DNA of 64,000 bases from contig JAJEKV010000650.1 of assembly GCA_021234155.1 (NCBI GenBank), positions 1 through 64,000 of the forward strand. Reading direction: 5' to 3'. Below the pieces are notes generated by a model that was not told the DNA's origin, did no database searches, and worked only from the letters and a program-made list of their open reading frames with translations. Position 1 is the first letter of the stretch, and each line of letters starts with the position of its first letter. A program made the position numbers and the translations under genes. This document shows positions 22,830-34,332 of the stretch, one piece after another. Source of the DNA: Isoetes taiwanensis (lineage: Eukaryota; Streptophyta; Lycopodiopsida; Isoetales; Isoetaceae).

Positions 22830-22992
22830 CCACCCATAAGGTGGAAAAGTATCACCCAACCGGGTGGAAACCCATTATGTGAAAATATACATCACCCTCG
22901 AGGTGAAAAAACAAAGATCACCCCGAGGTGGAAAATAATGCGGCATGATGCCGATGAAAAGAAAACATGATAATAGCAACACCCAAAGGTGG
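22830..22992. repeat. Array of five short CACCC...GGTG hairpins
   Basis: CCACCCATAAGGTGG (22830), CACCCAACCGGGTG (22853), CACCCTCGAGGTG (22893), CACCCCGAGGTG (22919) and CACCCAAAGGTGG (22980) occur in 165 bp, most followed by GAAAA. A CGGCATGATGCCG hairpin lies between the last two. Confidence 0.65.
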
Positions 22993-23059
22993 AGAACAAC
23001 AAAGAGTGCATGAACAAAAAAAATATAGATGAAAAAGACGCATACCCCCACATAACAGG

Positions 23060-23205
23060 GCGGGAAGGGAGGGAAGCAATGGAAATAGAAGAAGGAGTTC
23101 TGGAGAAGACGTACTGATAACCCGTAGGAAGAGGAAAGGGGACAGGATAAAGAGCTCGTCCCTTCCGCAATGGCGATCCCATGGCTCGGATCGATGCTAT
23201 TCGGG
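23060..23205. repeat. Dispersed repeat, partner of 37310-37452
   Basis: Both copies share GGAAGCAATGGAAATAGAAG, GAGCTCGTCCCTTCC and GATGGCTCGGATCGATGCTATT-like blocks, with small differences in between. It lies next to the copia element at the second site. Confidence 0.8.
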
Positions 23206-24678
23206 AAGGACTCGCAGAGACACAAAACCCACCGCAGAACTTCCTTAACTATAAGCCGGTCGCCCGTTGAAACCCCAAGTGATGAGAAGGTACTGGCACG
23301 TGAAGTGAGAATGGGAGGAAGAAGAGGGCGCCCACCGTGAGTGTCGCACGCAGCATCATGTGAAACCCCTCGCGCAAGGCTGGCCGAGGCCCGGGCCGCG
23401 GCAGGCGGAATGTGTACCATATTGAGATGGATCCAGGCCGATAGCGAGAAGGCAATCCCTCCACCACACAGGCGGTCGGGCAGACCCACGTAAAGAGGAA
23501 GGAGAAGAAAGGAAAAGAGGCCTATGGTTAGAGGCCTATCTTAGGATGGACAAGTGAACAAAATGATGGAAAGTCAAGGTTGAGTTAGGGGCAAAGGAGC
23601 GGAAATCGAAGTAATGGGGATCGAACTGAGGTAGAAGGATAAGAATGGATATACATGAAAACAAGCAAAGGGCCAAGTCCAAGTCGAAAAGTGCAAGATT
23701 GAGATCATGTCCGCAACTGGTGAATGTCGGGGCCAAATCAAAAGAGGAGATTCAAAGTAATCATAAAAATGCAAAGAGACAAGTCACAAAGAAAGTATAC
23801 TGTACCATAGTATGCAATGACAACATAATGATAAAGAATCAATCTCATGAGAATACGTAAACTCAAAAATAAAAGGGCAAAGACATATGGCAAGGACGAT
23901 TCAATAGTGTGATAACTACCCAAATATTCTGCAACTCATAGGAAATATAAAAACATATAAAATAGAGCCCACTCAAAAACTAAAGATGCAGCTTCGAATT
24001 GAGAGAGAGTGCCTATCCATAGAATCACTCAACTCAAACAAGAAAATGCAAAGAAATATGTCCAAAAAAATAATAGCAATATGCAGATCATCCTAATCCT
24101 TGAAAGAAATGTGGCAACTTATATGAAGGATGCATCAAATCCCAATGCACAAGAATATAAATATCATGCAACCCGAAATCGAAAATTGTGGTGAAAAATT
24201 CCACAACCATATGGCGGATCACCATGTCTATAGGAAAAAACCCAAGGTAGATGATGATGTGACATCCCGAGGATGCGGGAACTTGTAAATCGATGGAGAG
24301 GCCCATGTCACAAATCATATCTTCCCAAGGATGGCAAAACCACTACAAGCTAGCAACAAGATTAGAGAAGGTATCACCAACAATTATGATGCTTTTCCTG
24401 TGCTCACTCCACATGCAGAATGTCAAAAGAGAAAAGAAAATATGTGCTTAGAAGAAGCAACAATGCTAGATCCACCCAATGCAATACATGACTATTAGGA
24501 AAAAAAGAAAACAACTTCCTCAAACCCAAATTTCGTCAAATCTAGGTAAACATAAATCCAAATTCCCACATACCTATAGGAAAGTTGGTCACAAAAGAAT
24601 AAAGCAATGGTGGAAGAAATATAACATGCGGTAGAAAAATATGTCCCAAACCACCTAAATGGAATGTCAATGGGAATG
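23206..24678. other. No gene seen
   Basis: Purine-rich plus-strand sequence with only short frames. A 204-residue minus frame (22875-23489) overlaps the hairpin array. It is rich in Phe, Ser, Pro and Leu and has no recognisable motif, so it is not called as a gene. Confidence 0.45.
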
Positions 24679-24739
24679 GAGAGAGAGAGAGAGAGAGAGG
24701 GAGAGAGGAGGGAGAGGAGAGAGAAAGAAAGAAAGAAAA
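24679..24739. repeat. (GA)n microsatellite followed by GAAA repeats
   Basis: A long GA run grades into GAAAGAAAG, then GAGATTTTATTAATTCC. It heads the first copy of a ~450-bp repeat pair. Confidence 0.9.
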
Positions 24740-25200
24740 GAGATTTTATTAATTCCGTCCTGCTAGACCATCAAGGTCCAGAAGACGCCCAAAACACAAA
24801 CTCAACATCATAAACTAAATCAGGTAAAATGTGACCTCATGGCATTGAGGATCATTAGTGCTCTCTTCCCCGTTCAAGCTCATTAGTATCATAAAACAGT
24901 TTTATATTTTTATTACTAGTGTTCTCTCGTCTTGCAGGGGCATCAACAATAAAATTGCCCTATTGGTGATGAGGTAGTTTGTTTCAAAAGATCACAAAGG
25001 TTTGTATACCCCAAACTTTGTTTGATATTAAGATCATGGTATGGGGATAAAATAAGAATGTTCTTCATCCTCCACCATCTCTCCATCCACAAACTTTACA
25101 ATACCTTAATTCATGTGGTAATTTCCCCCATCTCCCAACTTCTATCCCTAGATGATGTGAACTAAGCCTCATCCTCGATCATATGTAGCTTTGTCTTTTG
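24738..25200 (-). repeat. GA-headed repeat, copy 1
   Basis: It shares with 25690-26150 the ordered blocks ACCATC..GGTC..AAGACGC, CTCAACATCATAAACTAA and ATCCACAAAC(C)TTTACAATACC. Both copies are preceded by a GA run. This fits two minus-strand retroelement 3' ends with a (TC)n tail. Confidence 0.55.
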
Positions 25201-25610
25201 GAAGATAGAGCCTTTTAGATATGGGATGCCTCAGATTATGGGATTAAACAAGTATCTTAGAAGTCATAGCTTTGGAACCTCAGGGATTGCACCATGATGG
25301 CGTGCTTTTCGATATACAAAACTTTTATATTATCCTTGTTAGGGTCGCGATGGAATATGCTCTTCATTCCCCATTTTTTATCCATTTTAGGAAATCAGCG
25401 TGATACCATCCTTTGTCTTGGCTAGAATCACAAGCTAAACCTGGTAACCCATCTCTTTTGGTAGCCCATGCTTTCCTAACATACATAATTGTTTGGTATA
25501 ACGCTTCTATTTCAATGGCATAAGCCCTGGGCAAGCATCATAAGGGAGTTTGCATCTTCACACAAAAAAAGCATAAACTTCTTTTGGATTTTTTCCAGCT
25601 TTTTCCATCT

Positions 25611-25616
<6 letters not shown>

Positions 25617-25646
<30 letters not shown>

Positions 25647-25672
25647 ATATAGAGAGAGAGAGAGAGAGAGAG
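25617..25672. repeat. (GA)n microsatellite
   Basis: Two GA runs are split by ACCATATA. It immediately precedes the second repeat copy. Confidence 0.9.
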
Positions 25673-25689
25673 TATCTTCTTAAGCTCAA

Positions 25690-26150
25690 ATTTAATAAGA
25701 TCCATTTCTTACATAGAGACCATCGGTCAAAAGACGCTTCAACCCCCATACACTCAACATCATAAACTAAGGTTCATTTGTAGTCATTATGCCATCAAGC
25801 CCAAGATTTATATGAAGAGCTACTTCCACTAAATTTCCATCATACTTAAAAACATAATGGTCGTGTTCTTAAAAATATTTTTACTTTGTCTTATCTAGGT
25901 TTACCCTCATGTCCATTGATCACAAAAAGTGCCCAATGCCTCAAGGTGTAGCACAAATCACCAAACATCACGCATGTATTCCAAACTTTGTTCATTTTGA
26001 TAGGGAGGAGAGAGAGATAAAATAACATGTTCTTCATCTTCAACTTCCCTTGATCCACAAACCTTTACAATACCTTAACTCATGTGAGAATACGAGAGAT
26101 GAGAGATGGGGAGAGATGGGAGATGATGGGTGAGAGTGGGAAAACCCAAC
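25690..26150 (-). repeat. GA-headed repeat, copy 2
   Basis: This is the diverged partner of 24738-25200, with the same block order. It is followed by a GAGATGGGAGA-rich stretch at 26098-26140. Confidence 0.55.
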
Positions 26151-26588
26151 TCTCACGATCATATGATTCCCTAGCTTTTACGTAAATTGCCCACTAACCA
26201 AACAATTAGCCTTAATTTTTTCTTTGAAAATTCATAGAAATGTTTCCCCCTAAGAATAAGCCATTTCCTTTTTACCTTGATCTTCAACATTTTATTCTTG
26301 CTCCAAGTATCTAATTCCCGAAGCAATTTTATATTATCGAGGTATTCATGAGATCCGCGCAGCATTTTCATTATGTTTTTTGTGCATTCGTTCATTAATT
26401 TACGATACGGCATCCTTTTATGTCGTCCTATTCCCAATCAATTAATTGGATTGGATATCTAAGGCCTCTCGGACTATTTTGCGAACATAAATAAAAGTCT
26501 ATATATTGTTGTCTTCCCAAGGGGAGCACACGCAAACATCATCACACAAAAGGAGTCATTGATCCACAAAAATATATTGAGTTCCAAT

Positions 26589-27036
26589 AGAGAAAGAGAG
26601 AGAGAGAGAAGAGAAACCGAGAGAGAGAGAGAGAGAAAGCATGGCAATCATACCAAGAATGACCGATCCATGGTTTAGTGGAGAGAAGAGAAAGAGAGAG
26701 GGAGGGAGAAAGAGAAGAGAATTATCCCACATAGAGAGAGAGAGAGAGAGAGAGTCAATATTGAGAAGAAGACCAATTGAACCTTACGATAATTATCCCA
26801 CATAAACTTATGGACAATTGAAGAATAAAATCCGCAAACAAAGAAAAAGCTAACAATTATAAAATTGGTAGACCAATCAAGAAGTCCTCCCAAAAGAGGA
26901 AGTGGAGGATCCGGATGTGAGGGTGGAGAGATGGATTTTTTACGGATGGCATGTGGGAACAAGGGAGAGAGAGAGAGAGAGAGAGAGAGCAAAGAGAGAG
27001 AGAGAGAAGAGAGAGAGAGAGACAGAGAGAGAGAGA
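26589..27036. repeat. Cluster of GA microsatellites
   Basis: GA runs at 26589-26637, 26687-26754 and 26962-27036. ATTATCCCACATA occurs twice between them (26721 and about 26792), showing small local duplication. Frames crossing the runs give Glu-Arg or Ser-Leu repeats and are not genes. Confidence 0.85.
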
Positions 27037-29940
27037 ACGTGGGGCTCAGAAGAGAGAAGAGAGGTGCTATATCAATGTCAAATGGAAAATAAAGAGGCAA
27101 TATTGACCGAAGTTATAGTTAATGGTAGGATATAATTCTAATGAAACAAAATGCTAACGTTAGCGTAAGGGTTGGAAGATGGCCGTGAAAGACAAGTAAA
27201 GACAAAAAACCTTAAAAACGTTCTCCCATGAATGACAGACGCCTAGCAAAATAGAGTACATGAAGGAACATCGCCAAAATATAAAATCCCAATAAGAAAA
27301 TAGATACCAGGTGTGAATAAGGGCATAGATAAGAGACCCAACAATGTCCTAAATGCAATTGTCACAAGGAAAAACAATGCCAATGTAACTTCTAACTCCA
27401 TTTGCAAGATGTCAAATGCATAAATACCGACTAAAAAATGTGCCCTAGACCAGAGAATAAAAAACAAAGTATACCAATGGCTGAAATCCGGCAGTCTAAA
27501 GGCAAGAGGCAAGCACTAGACAAGGGGACAGAAGGGAAATCAAGCAACCACGGGGCACGAGCACCTCATGCAGGATGGCGTGTGCTGCTCCTAGCCAAAA
27601 GACATCGCGGATATAGGGAAAAGAGACCCAAGTCGAGAGAATATTAAGATGGAGATGTTTGAAGGAAGGAGGTCAAAATGTGAAAACCAAGTCAAAGGGA
27701 AAAGTTACGGCCAAGGATATCGAGGAGATAGAGGTTGAGAGCCAAAAGGGCCAGGGTAGGAGTAATGAGGTGAGTCCAATAACAAAGTGAGGAAATGGGT
27801 AATGGGAACACAACAACTACCTATTGTCATGTGGAAAATTATAGCATGCCACATCTAGATACAAAATAAAGCAACTCGTGAGAAACATTAAAAAACTTAC
27901 TCTGGACAAATAAATGGGCATATCTAGAGATGACAATCCATAACATAACATATCAAGAGCTCAGGAGGACCAGGACAACAAAGAAAATGCTTTAAGACCA
28001 AGTATGAAGCAAAATGTCCAACAAAAGCAAAACAGAACAAGAACTCGCACCAAAATGTAAACGGATATTAGACAAATCCACCGGCAAATCTCAATGCAAA
28101 AAATGACAACTCAATACATGCATATATGGAAAAGTGGTGTAGAAACAAATTTCTAGATAGAGCCAATGACCGTAAACCAATAGAAAATATGTAAAAGAAG
28201 TATGCAATGCAACATGTGAAAAAGCAAAATATAGATCACCAAAGAGAAGCAATATGAGACCCAGAACATAGGAAACAAAGAACTCGGCGAGCAAAGAACG
28301 AAGAAAATATTGGATGAAGCTCATCAAAGGAAAAGAAGAGATGCTCCCCCTTGATACTCAACGCAATGTCCAGAAGGTACACCCTACATGTCCACAAAGA
28401 TATAGCTCAAAGTTGCAACATACAACCCATGTCAAGAGCATCGAAAATCGTAACTATGGAAGAACATATAATGAACCCACAATGTATTGTATTGTAACGG
28501 CTACCAAATGCATCACAAATCACTTTAACAAAAAGGAGCTAAAAAAGTCCAGGTCCCAAATGAAATCAACAAACAATAAATTACCTTATCGCGCACCGAG
28601 GTTCCCTAAGAACGAAAAAAATCGTGTTCTCGGTTCCGAGACAAATGGAATAAGAAAAAATTGGCACCTAATCCTTTAAACAATGGTCTAGAACAAATTG
28701 TGGCCCAAGGAAATGGTATAGAGTGGCATATGTAACATGGGACTCAAGCGAAAACAACGAAAAATAGTGCCCAAACCCGATTGCAAGAGCATAGCCCGTC
28801 GAAGATATCCAAACAAGCCATGTGTTAATCCATGTCAATGTTATAATACAAAAAATCTTTAACCTTGGGCTTCGATCTAGAGCACAAATGAAAACGAACT
28901 GGAGAAAATAAGAGGGCACCACGAAAATTGAAAGTTGACATTTGGAAACCCAAAAAATCCCTTATGCAACACAAGCTAGACCTAGAGAAAAATAAAGATG
29001 CGCTCTAAACACAAAAGTACCCCAATGTGTCCAAAACCACATAGCGAGCAAATGTTAAGGCACTAAAATTAAATGAATCTTTGTAAATGAGCATGCCTAT
29101 GATAGAATAGAAGGATTTTAATAAGCAAAAAAGAACAATGCTATGCCGAGCACGAGATCAATGCAAATACAAATTCCAATTCCCAAGAGCAATGGCAGAA
29201 ATAACTAAGCTAGGCGCGTAACCAAAAAAGTCAAGACAAAAACCCCGGGAATAATATGTACGAAACATGTGTAGATTTTTGAAACCAAAGGTGAACCAAC
29301 AAATGTAGCATCGGATGAACCGACTCCATGGTGAAAAAACGAACCCAAATATAGACCTTATGTCTTATCACAAAGAATGTCGAGCATAATGCAGGTGTGG
29401 AATATGAAAACCGCCACCCATACACAAAGAAACCCCTAATGAAGGAAGTAAGGTCCATTTAACGTCATATGGACCGATGCAAATGAAAAGCCCGAAGGGC
29501 CGAATGCAAAAAGCAAATAACTCATGAGTAGACAAAAGAAAAACTAGCTGCAATGAAATAGTGCAAGAAAAATATGGATAAAACATCAAATATCAACTCT
29601 GTAGAGTAATAAAGGGAAAAATGCACAAACGAATATCCGTTGAATAGAAATAGAAGAGCTCAAACTATCATCGCCCAAACCTTAACTCAAACGAACATGC
29701 TCGCGAAAAACTAGGCGAGCCACAACATGAACTCGGATGAGCATAGCCAAACATGAGTATATTGGAAACGAACGGGTTCAAACCTACGTAATAGATAATG
29801 CGAAACCAATAATCCCACAAGGACACAGGTTAAAGAAATCAAGTACCAAATAAAAATAAAAAGGGTTAGCAACCAAAAAGCAAGGGTTAGCATTGCTCCA
29901 TGAGAAGGGGTAGATAGAATGGTCCCACAGCCATGGAGTT
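27037..29940. other. No gene seen
   Basis: Nearly 3 kb of A-rich plus-strand sequence with short frames only (up to 121 residues at 28314-28679, Lys/Thr/Asn-rich). I recognise no domain, terminus or tandem structure. It is probably old repeat DNA. Confidence 0.45.
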
Positions 29941-30044
29941 ATGGGAATAAAATTCAAGGGCAATATGGCCATGGCCAAATGGATCTGAGCGGATTAGAAG
30001 ACCATTTTGGCCATGGCCATATTGCCCTTGAATTTTATTCCCAT
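29941..30044. repeat. Long near-perfect hairpin, 42-bp arms
   Basis: Arm 29941-29982 starts ATGGGAATAAAATTCAAGGG and is mirrored by 30002-30044, which ends CCCTTGAATTTTATTCCCAT. There is one single-base bulge and a 19-nt loop. Each arm contains the palindrome TGGCCATGGCCA. It could be a small MITE, a foldback or an RNA-hairpin source. Confidence 0.9.
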
Positions 30045-31190
30045 TAATGCCTTAATCCATTGATCTTCCTTAAATACCGCCCAATTTTTATGATTTTCGC
30101 GGATAACGCGAGGAGGGCGTTATGAGTTCAGGAATGATAGGCCATCTAGGGCATTATGACTATACCATTTTATTTGGGAGCAAAATGATGAGGAGGCATG
30201 GGGTGTTAAGGAAAAACGGTGGTAAGAATGGCCCCGATCCTAGACAACCATGGAGGCACACAGTCTGCTAGAAGTGTATGGAGCAGGCCATGTATTTAAT
30301 AATAGGTGAAAAGCAAGAATTAGAAGAAATATGGTTGCGAAAAAATCGTCTTGAATCAGAGGTGAAATGTACAAATGGCCAGAAATTCGCCTCCAATACC
30401 GCATTACCCATTAGCCTACAAATGGGTAATGGGCCAAGGCAAGAATCGAGGCAGAAATATAGTGAAGCCGAAGTTACCCATTTCAAAATAGACCCATTGA
30501 AAAAAAGAAAGAAGAGGCCCAAAATTAGAGTTATGAAACGTGCATGGCCACTTAAGATGGTGGGAATGGGAGGAATAGGCCAAGGCAAGAGACTGGAGGA
30601 ACAGACAGGAACATGAAGCAGCAATAACAATCATGATTAAACCCATTCCGCCTAATAGATAACACACGAGGATAGATGTGCTCCTGCAAAATGGTAAGTA
30701 TAACGCGATTAATATGTAACAATTTGAACGGATTGCCTTGAGCGGATTGCCTTCGGATGATCGCTAACAGGGAACTCCAGGCCGCTGTCAAGCATGCCAA
30801 GCCGAAAAACCCATTCAAGTTCGCATGTAAGGAATCGAACTACTCATGCATTGCCCCTGTAAAACCAATCCTCTTGTAGACTCTGTGAGAATAAAAGTGC
30901 ACTCCCAATGCAGAAAACAGCGATAAGAAAAGAATTGGCAAACATGGCCTTGAAAACAAAATTGTATCATGCAAATTGACCAGAAACAATTAAGATTGCA
31001 CCAAATCTTCCTCTGTAACATGACTATATGCATGCAACATGTTTGGAAAGAAAACCATACCTCAAATTATAGGACGATTGGCATGCATCCAAATTTGAAA
31101 AAGAAAACCAAAGCTCATAAGCTATACCTTGCAAACGACCAAATCGAGGAGGCAAATGAACTAAACCTTGTAATTCAAGAGCTGTGAATA
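30045..31190. other. No gene seen
   Basis: Short frames only. A 112-residue plus frame at 30278-30616 is rich in Glu, Lys and Arg without a recognised motif. No repeat boundaries were seen. Confidence 0.4.
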
Positions 31191-31194
31191 TAAG

Positions 31195-31309
31195 GCGAGA
31201 AAATGAGAGATGCAAATATGAGGCTAGAAAATGAGAGATGCAAATATGAGGCTAGAAGATCCAAGATAAGGCTGGGAGAAAAGAAGCAATGGACAAGGAA
31301 AGGCTAGAA
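31195..31309. repeat. Tandem repeat array interrupted by the copia element
   Basis: GAAAATGAGAGATGCAAATA with TGAGGCTA is repeated with a 28-bp period. GGCTAGAAGATCCAAGATAA then appears. The copia element sits in a GGCTAGAA site, and 37291 resumes TAGAAGATCCGAGATAAGG. So the target was itself a second copy of this unit. Confidence 0.75.
31305..31309. other. Target site duplication TAGAA (left)
   Basis: Matches 37291-37295. Confidence 0.93.
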
Positions 31310-32016
31310 TGTTGGATCATGTGATATTTGTGTTTGAATGTTGGTTGTTGAAACTGTGTAGCAGACATACAGATAATTATTCCATAGATCAACAGGCTCT
31401 ACAATTAAGCTAAGTCATAAGGGGATTATGGACCATATTGTGGCTCCCCTTATACAAGCTGGGTTGTGGCTAGCTAGATTGAGCCTAGGGCATGAAGAAT
31501 CTATGGTTAACATTGATACCTTGGTCATGGTTAATTGAATGAATTTGAATATTCAAAAGAAAGGTAAGACCCAATGGTTCGTGAAGCCGAAATTTTAACT
31601 CAGGCATGTGGGATAATTCGAGCTGGAGCTATTAAACAGTAATCGGCCTGTGGGATATATGGGTGCACTCAGATTTCGCGGAAGGCAAGTCTATCTGGCT
31701 CCATAACAACCGGACGCATTTTGTATATAGAATGAGGCAAATGATATAATGTAGTATTGAGCTAGATGGATGCCGAAATGCAGGTTATGTAGTGGTATTG
31801 AGGTTGGTCAGCACTGCTACAGGAAACGAGTCAAAGCCCCGAGCTACAGTAACATGTTTAATGACCATTGACAATATTTTATGGTGAACTTGTATTCTAT
31901 GAATTGTGTGAAGGTGAATCTGCTTTAAGGGGGAAATTTGTCTATGATTCAAGTTGATTTGCTTAAGGTCTAAATTTGAGTGAAGTAAGTCATTAGAACA
32001 AATAGAAAAATCAACA
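31310..32016 (+). repeat. 5' LTR of the copia element
   Basis: It begins TGTTGGATCATGTGATATTT and ends AAAAATCAACA. It lacks an 8-bp AGAACTGG-type segment that the right LTR has just after TGTTG, and has short blocks of difference near 31590-31720. Confidence 0.95.
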
Positions 32017-32017
32017 T

Positions 32018-32029
32018 TGGTATCAGAGC
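32018..32029 (+). other. Primer binding site, initiator tRNA-Met
   Basis: TGGTATCAGAGC is the standard plant copia PBS complementary to the 3' end of initiator methionine tRNA. Confidence 0.95.
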
Positions 32030-32039
32030 TAAGGTCGGT

Positions 32040-33421
32040 AATCATGACAACAAGGTTTAGTGCAAATTTGCTGAATTCAATTGGTCTTTAAAGGGGATGG
32101 AGGATTTCAAATTTGGAAGGAGGGCATTAGAAGTGTGCTTGAATTTGAAAAACTGTGGAATCTAATTGATGGCGATCCGGTTGTGAGTGCATTGGGGCAT
32201 CTAGCTCGAGTCCGGTTGTGAGTGCGGGGGCATCTAGCTCGGTGGTTCAAGTCCTGCTTTGCTAGTTCTAATACTCGGTCACGAAGGTGGTTCAGCACCG
32301 GCAAAGGGTCTCAAAGGCGGGGAACATCTGCTAGTTCTGAAGGTAAAGAAGCTAAAATTATGGAAGCTCAAGCCATAATTATGTGCAAAGTGGGAAGCGC
32401 CTTAAAGTTGAAGCTTCGAGGTATGAAGCCTAAGGAAATGTGGGAGTATCTGATTAAACATTATGAACAGAAGAGTTCTTCCCAGATAGATATGTTAGAG
32501 AAGGAGTTAAGGAAAATGAAGCTTGTTGAAAAAGACAACCTAACTAACTTCTTAGAAAGGTTTGACTCTATTATTGCAGATCTTGAGGGAGCTGGCAATA
32601 TCTTGAGTGAGCAGTATCAAATCTTGGCTTTAGCAAGGGCAGTTTCTCATAATAGTCATTTAGCCACCTTGGTCAGGAATGTAGCCACTTCTAAAGAACA
32701 TGCCATTAGAATGATACGCACTGAATTTGAACAATCCAGTGTTACACAAGAGGAGGCAGAACAGTCTACAGAAGTATTGTACACTGGTAAGGCAAAAAAG
32801 GTTGGTTTTAAAAAAATTTCAAAAGGAAAAATAGGGCCTTGCTATATGTGCAATCAATATGGTCATTTGAAGAGTGAATGTCCCAATAATAGTGAAAAAG
32901 AGATGAGATGTTTTAATTGTGAAGGAAAGGGTCATTTTGCCTTCAATTGCTCAAGTCCAAAAAAGGGGAGAGGTCGAGGGAGATCTGGCAGCTACAGAGG
33001 TGGCAGAGGCAGGGGAAGTTTCAGAGGTGGAGCAAGTGTCAATATAGTTGAGAAATATGAGAGTAGTGAAGGAAAACTTGAAGATGACACTATAGAGGTA
33101 AGGAAATATTTGAATTGTAATGTTTCTGTATCTCAAAATGCAAATGATGAGCAGTTTGTTGTTATAGATTCAGGAGCAGAAAAAAGTGTGATGTGTGATT
33201 TACATATGCTGAAAGATAAGTATGTCAAGCTTGGTGATGGAGGTTTGAAGAAAATTGAAGATTCTGGTGTTTTGGAGTTGTTTGACTTAAATGGAAAAGT
33301 AGTCAAGCTAAGAGATGTTTTGTGTGTACCTGGTCTTGTAAGGAATCTTATTTCTGTATGTCAACTAGTGGATTTGGGGTATAAAGTGTTGTTTGAACAA
33401 ATCCAATGTGGTTTGAACTAG
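32040..33421 (+). pseudogene. gag: Copia Gag and protease region
   Basis: The 399-residue frame at 32222-33421 carries the UBN2-like capsid region (MCKVGSALKLKLRGMKPKEM, LRKMKLVEKDNLTNFLERFD). Then come two clean CCHC zinc knuckles, CYMCNQYGHLKSEC and CFNCEGKGHFAFNC, a Gly/Arg-rich stretch, and the protease loop VVIDSGAEKSVMC. The true N-terminus (MTTRFSANLL, at about 32044) is out of frame because of the 35-bp duplication. The frame stops at 33419-33421, and integrase resumes about 60 bp later. Gag forms the particle and the protease matures Gag-Pol. Confidence 0.9.
32177..32243. repeat. 35-bp tandem duplication in gag
   Basis: CCGGTTGTGAGTGC...GGGGCATCTAGCTCG occurs at 32177 and 32212. It disrupts the N-terminal part of gag. 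Confidence 0.85.
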
Positions 33422-33481
33422 TGGATTGGTAAACGAGTTGGGAATTTGTTTGGATTGAATGTGTAACATTTTCATGAAGTC

Positions 33482-34332
33482 AATCTCATTGAATACCCTG
33501 ATGTAAAACTGTGGCATAACAGATTGTGTCATGTAAATTCTGCAATAATTACAGCACTAGAGAAAAAAGGGCTCATCTCAGCAAAATTGGAAAAAGAAGG
33601 GAAATTCTTATGTGGAGGATGTCAACTTGGAAAACAATCAAGATTGTCATTTAAAAGGTCAAAGAAAAGAGCAAAGGGTATTTTGGATTTGGTACACACG
33701 GATTTATGTGGGCCCATAAATGTTACTAGCTTGAGTGGACACAGGTATTTTATGAGTTTTATTGATGATTTCAGCAGAAGGACCAAATGCTATATCCTTA
33801 AGACAAAAGATCAAGCTAGTAAGGCCTTAAAATTATTTGTCACGAGAGGCTGAGGCTGAAGGAGAAAAAATAAAATGTATAAGATCAGATAGAGGTGGTG
33901 AGTATATCTCTGGTGAATTTAAGACATTTTGTGCAAGTAAGGGAATCAAGAGACAACTAACATGCAGATATTCACCACAACAAAATGGAGTAGCTGAAAG
34001 GAAGAATAGAACTTTACTTGATGCTGTGAGGTCAATGTTGAAATATTCTGGATTGCCAAATTTTTTGTGGGATGAAGCCTTGAAGATGCTAGATCTATAT
34101 TCAGAATTTGTTACCATCTTCCAATTATCAAAGGTGCTATTCAAAGATGCTATGGTGCGGTAAGTTTCCATCATATGATAGTTTAAAGGCATATGGGTGT
34201 TTTTGCTTTGTACATGTTCCTGAAGAATTGAGAAAAAAATTGGATGATAGGGCATACATAGCATATCTTGTTGGATATGATTTAAACTCAAAGGCCTTTA
34301 GATTATATGATCCTGCAAGAGATTATAATTAG
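33482..34332 (+). pseudogene. Copia integrase, frameshifted
   Basis: The zinc-binding part is LWHNRLCHVN with CGGCQLGKQSRLSF (HHCC). The core begins VHTDLCGPINVTSLSGHRYF and FIDDFSRRTKCYILKTKD (33524-33853). It then changes frame to IRSDRGGEYISGEF and SPQQNGVAERKNRTLLDAVR (33837-34163). All three catalytic acidic residues are present. About 20-30 residues between KALKLF and the SDRGGEY block appear shortened at the frame junction near 33840. The C-terminal part (AYGCFCFVHVPEELRKKLDD) is in a third frame at 34108-34332. Confidence 0.9.

Noticed and set aside
22830-22992. CRISPR-like array
   Set aside because: Repeats are short inverted repeats without constant length or unique spacers, and the DNA is plant nuclear.
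22875-23489. 204-residue minus ORF, the longest frame in its region
   Set aside because: Composition is extreme (Phe, Ser, Pro, Leu), it crosses the mini-hairpin array, and no motif is recognisable.
26675-27135. Frames of 75-141 residues with Glu-Arg or Ser-Leu repeats
   Set aside because: They are translations of the GA microsatellites.
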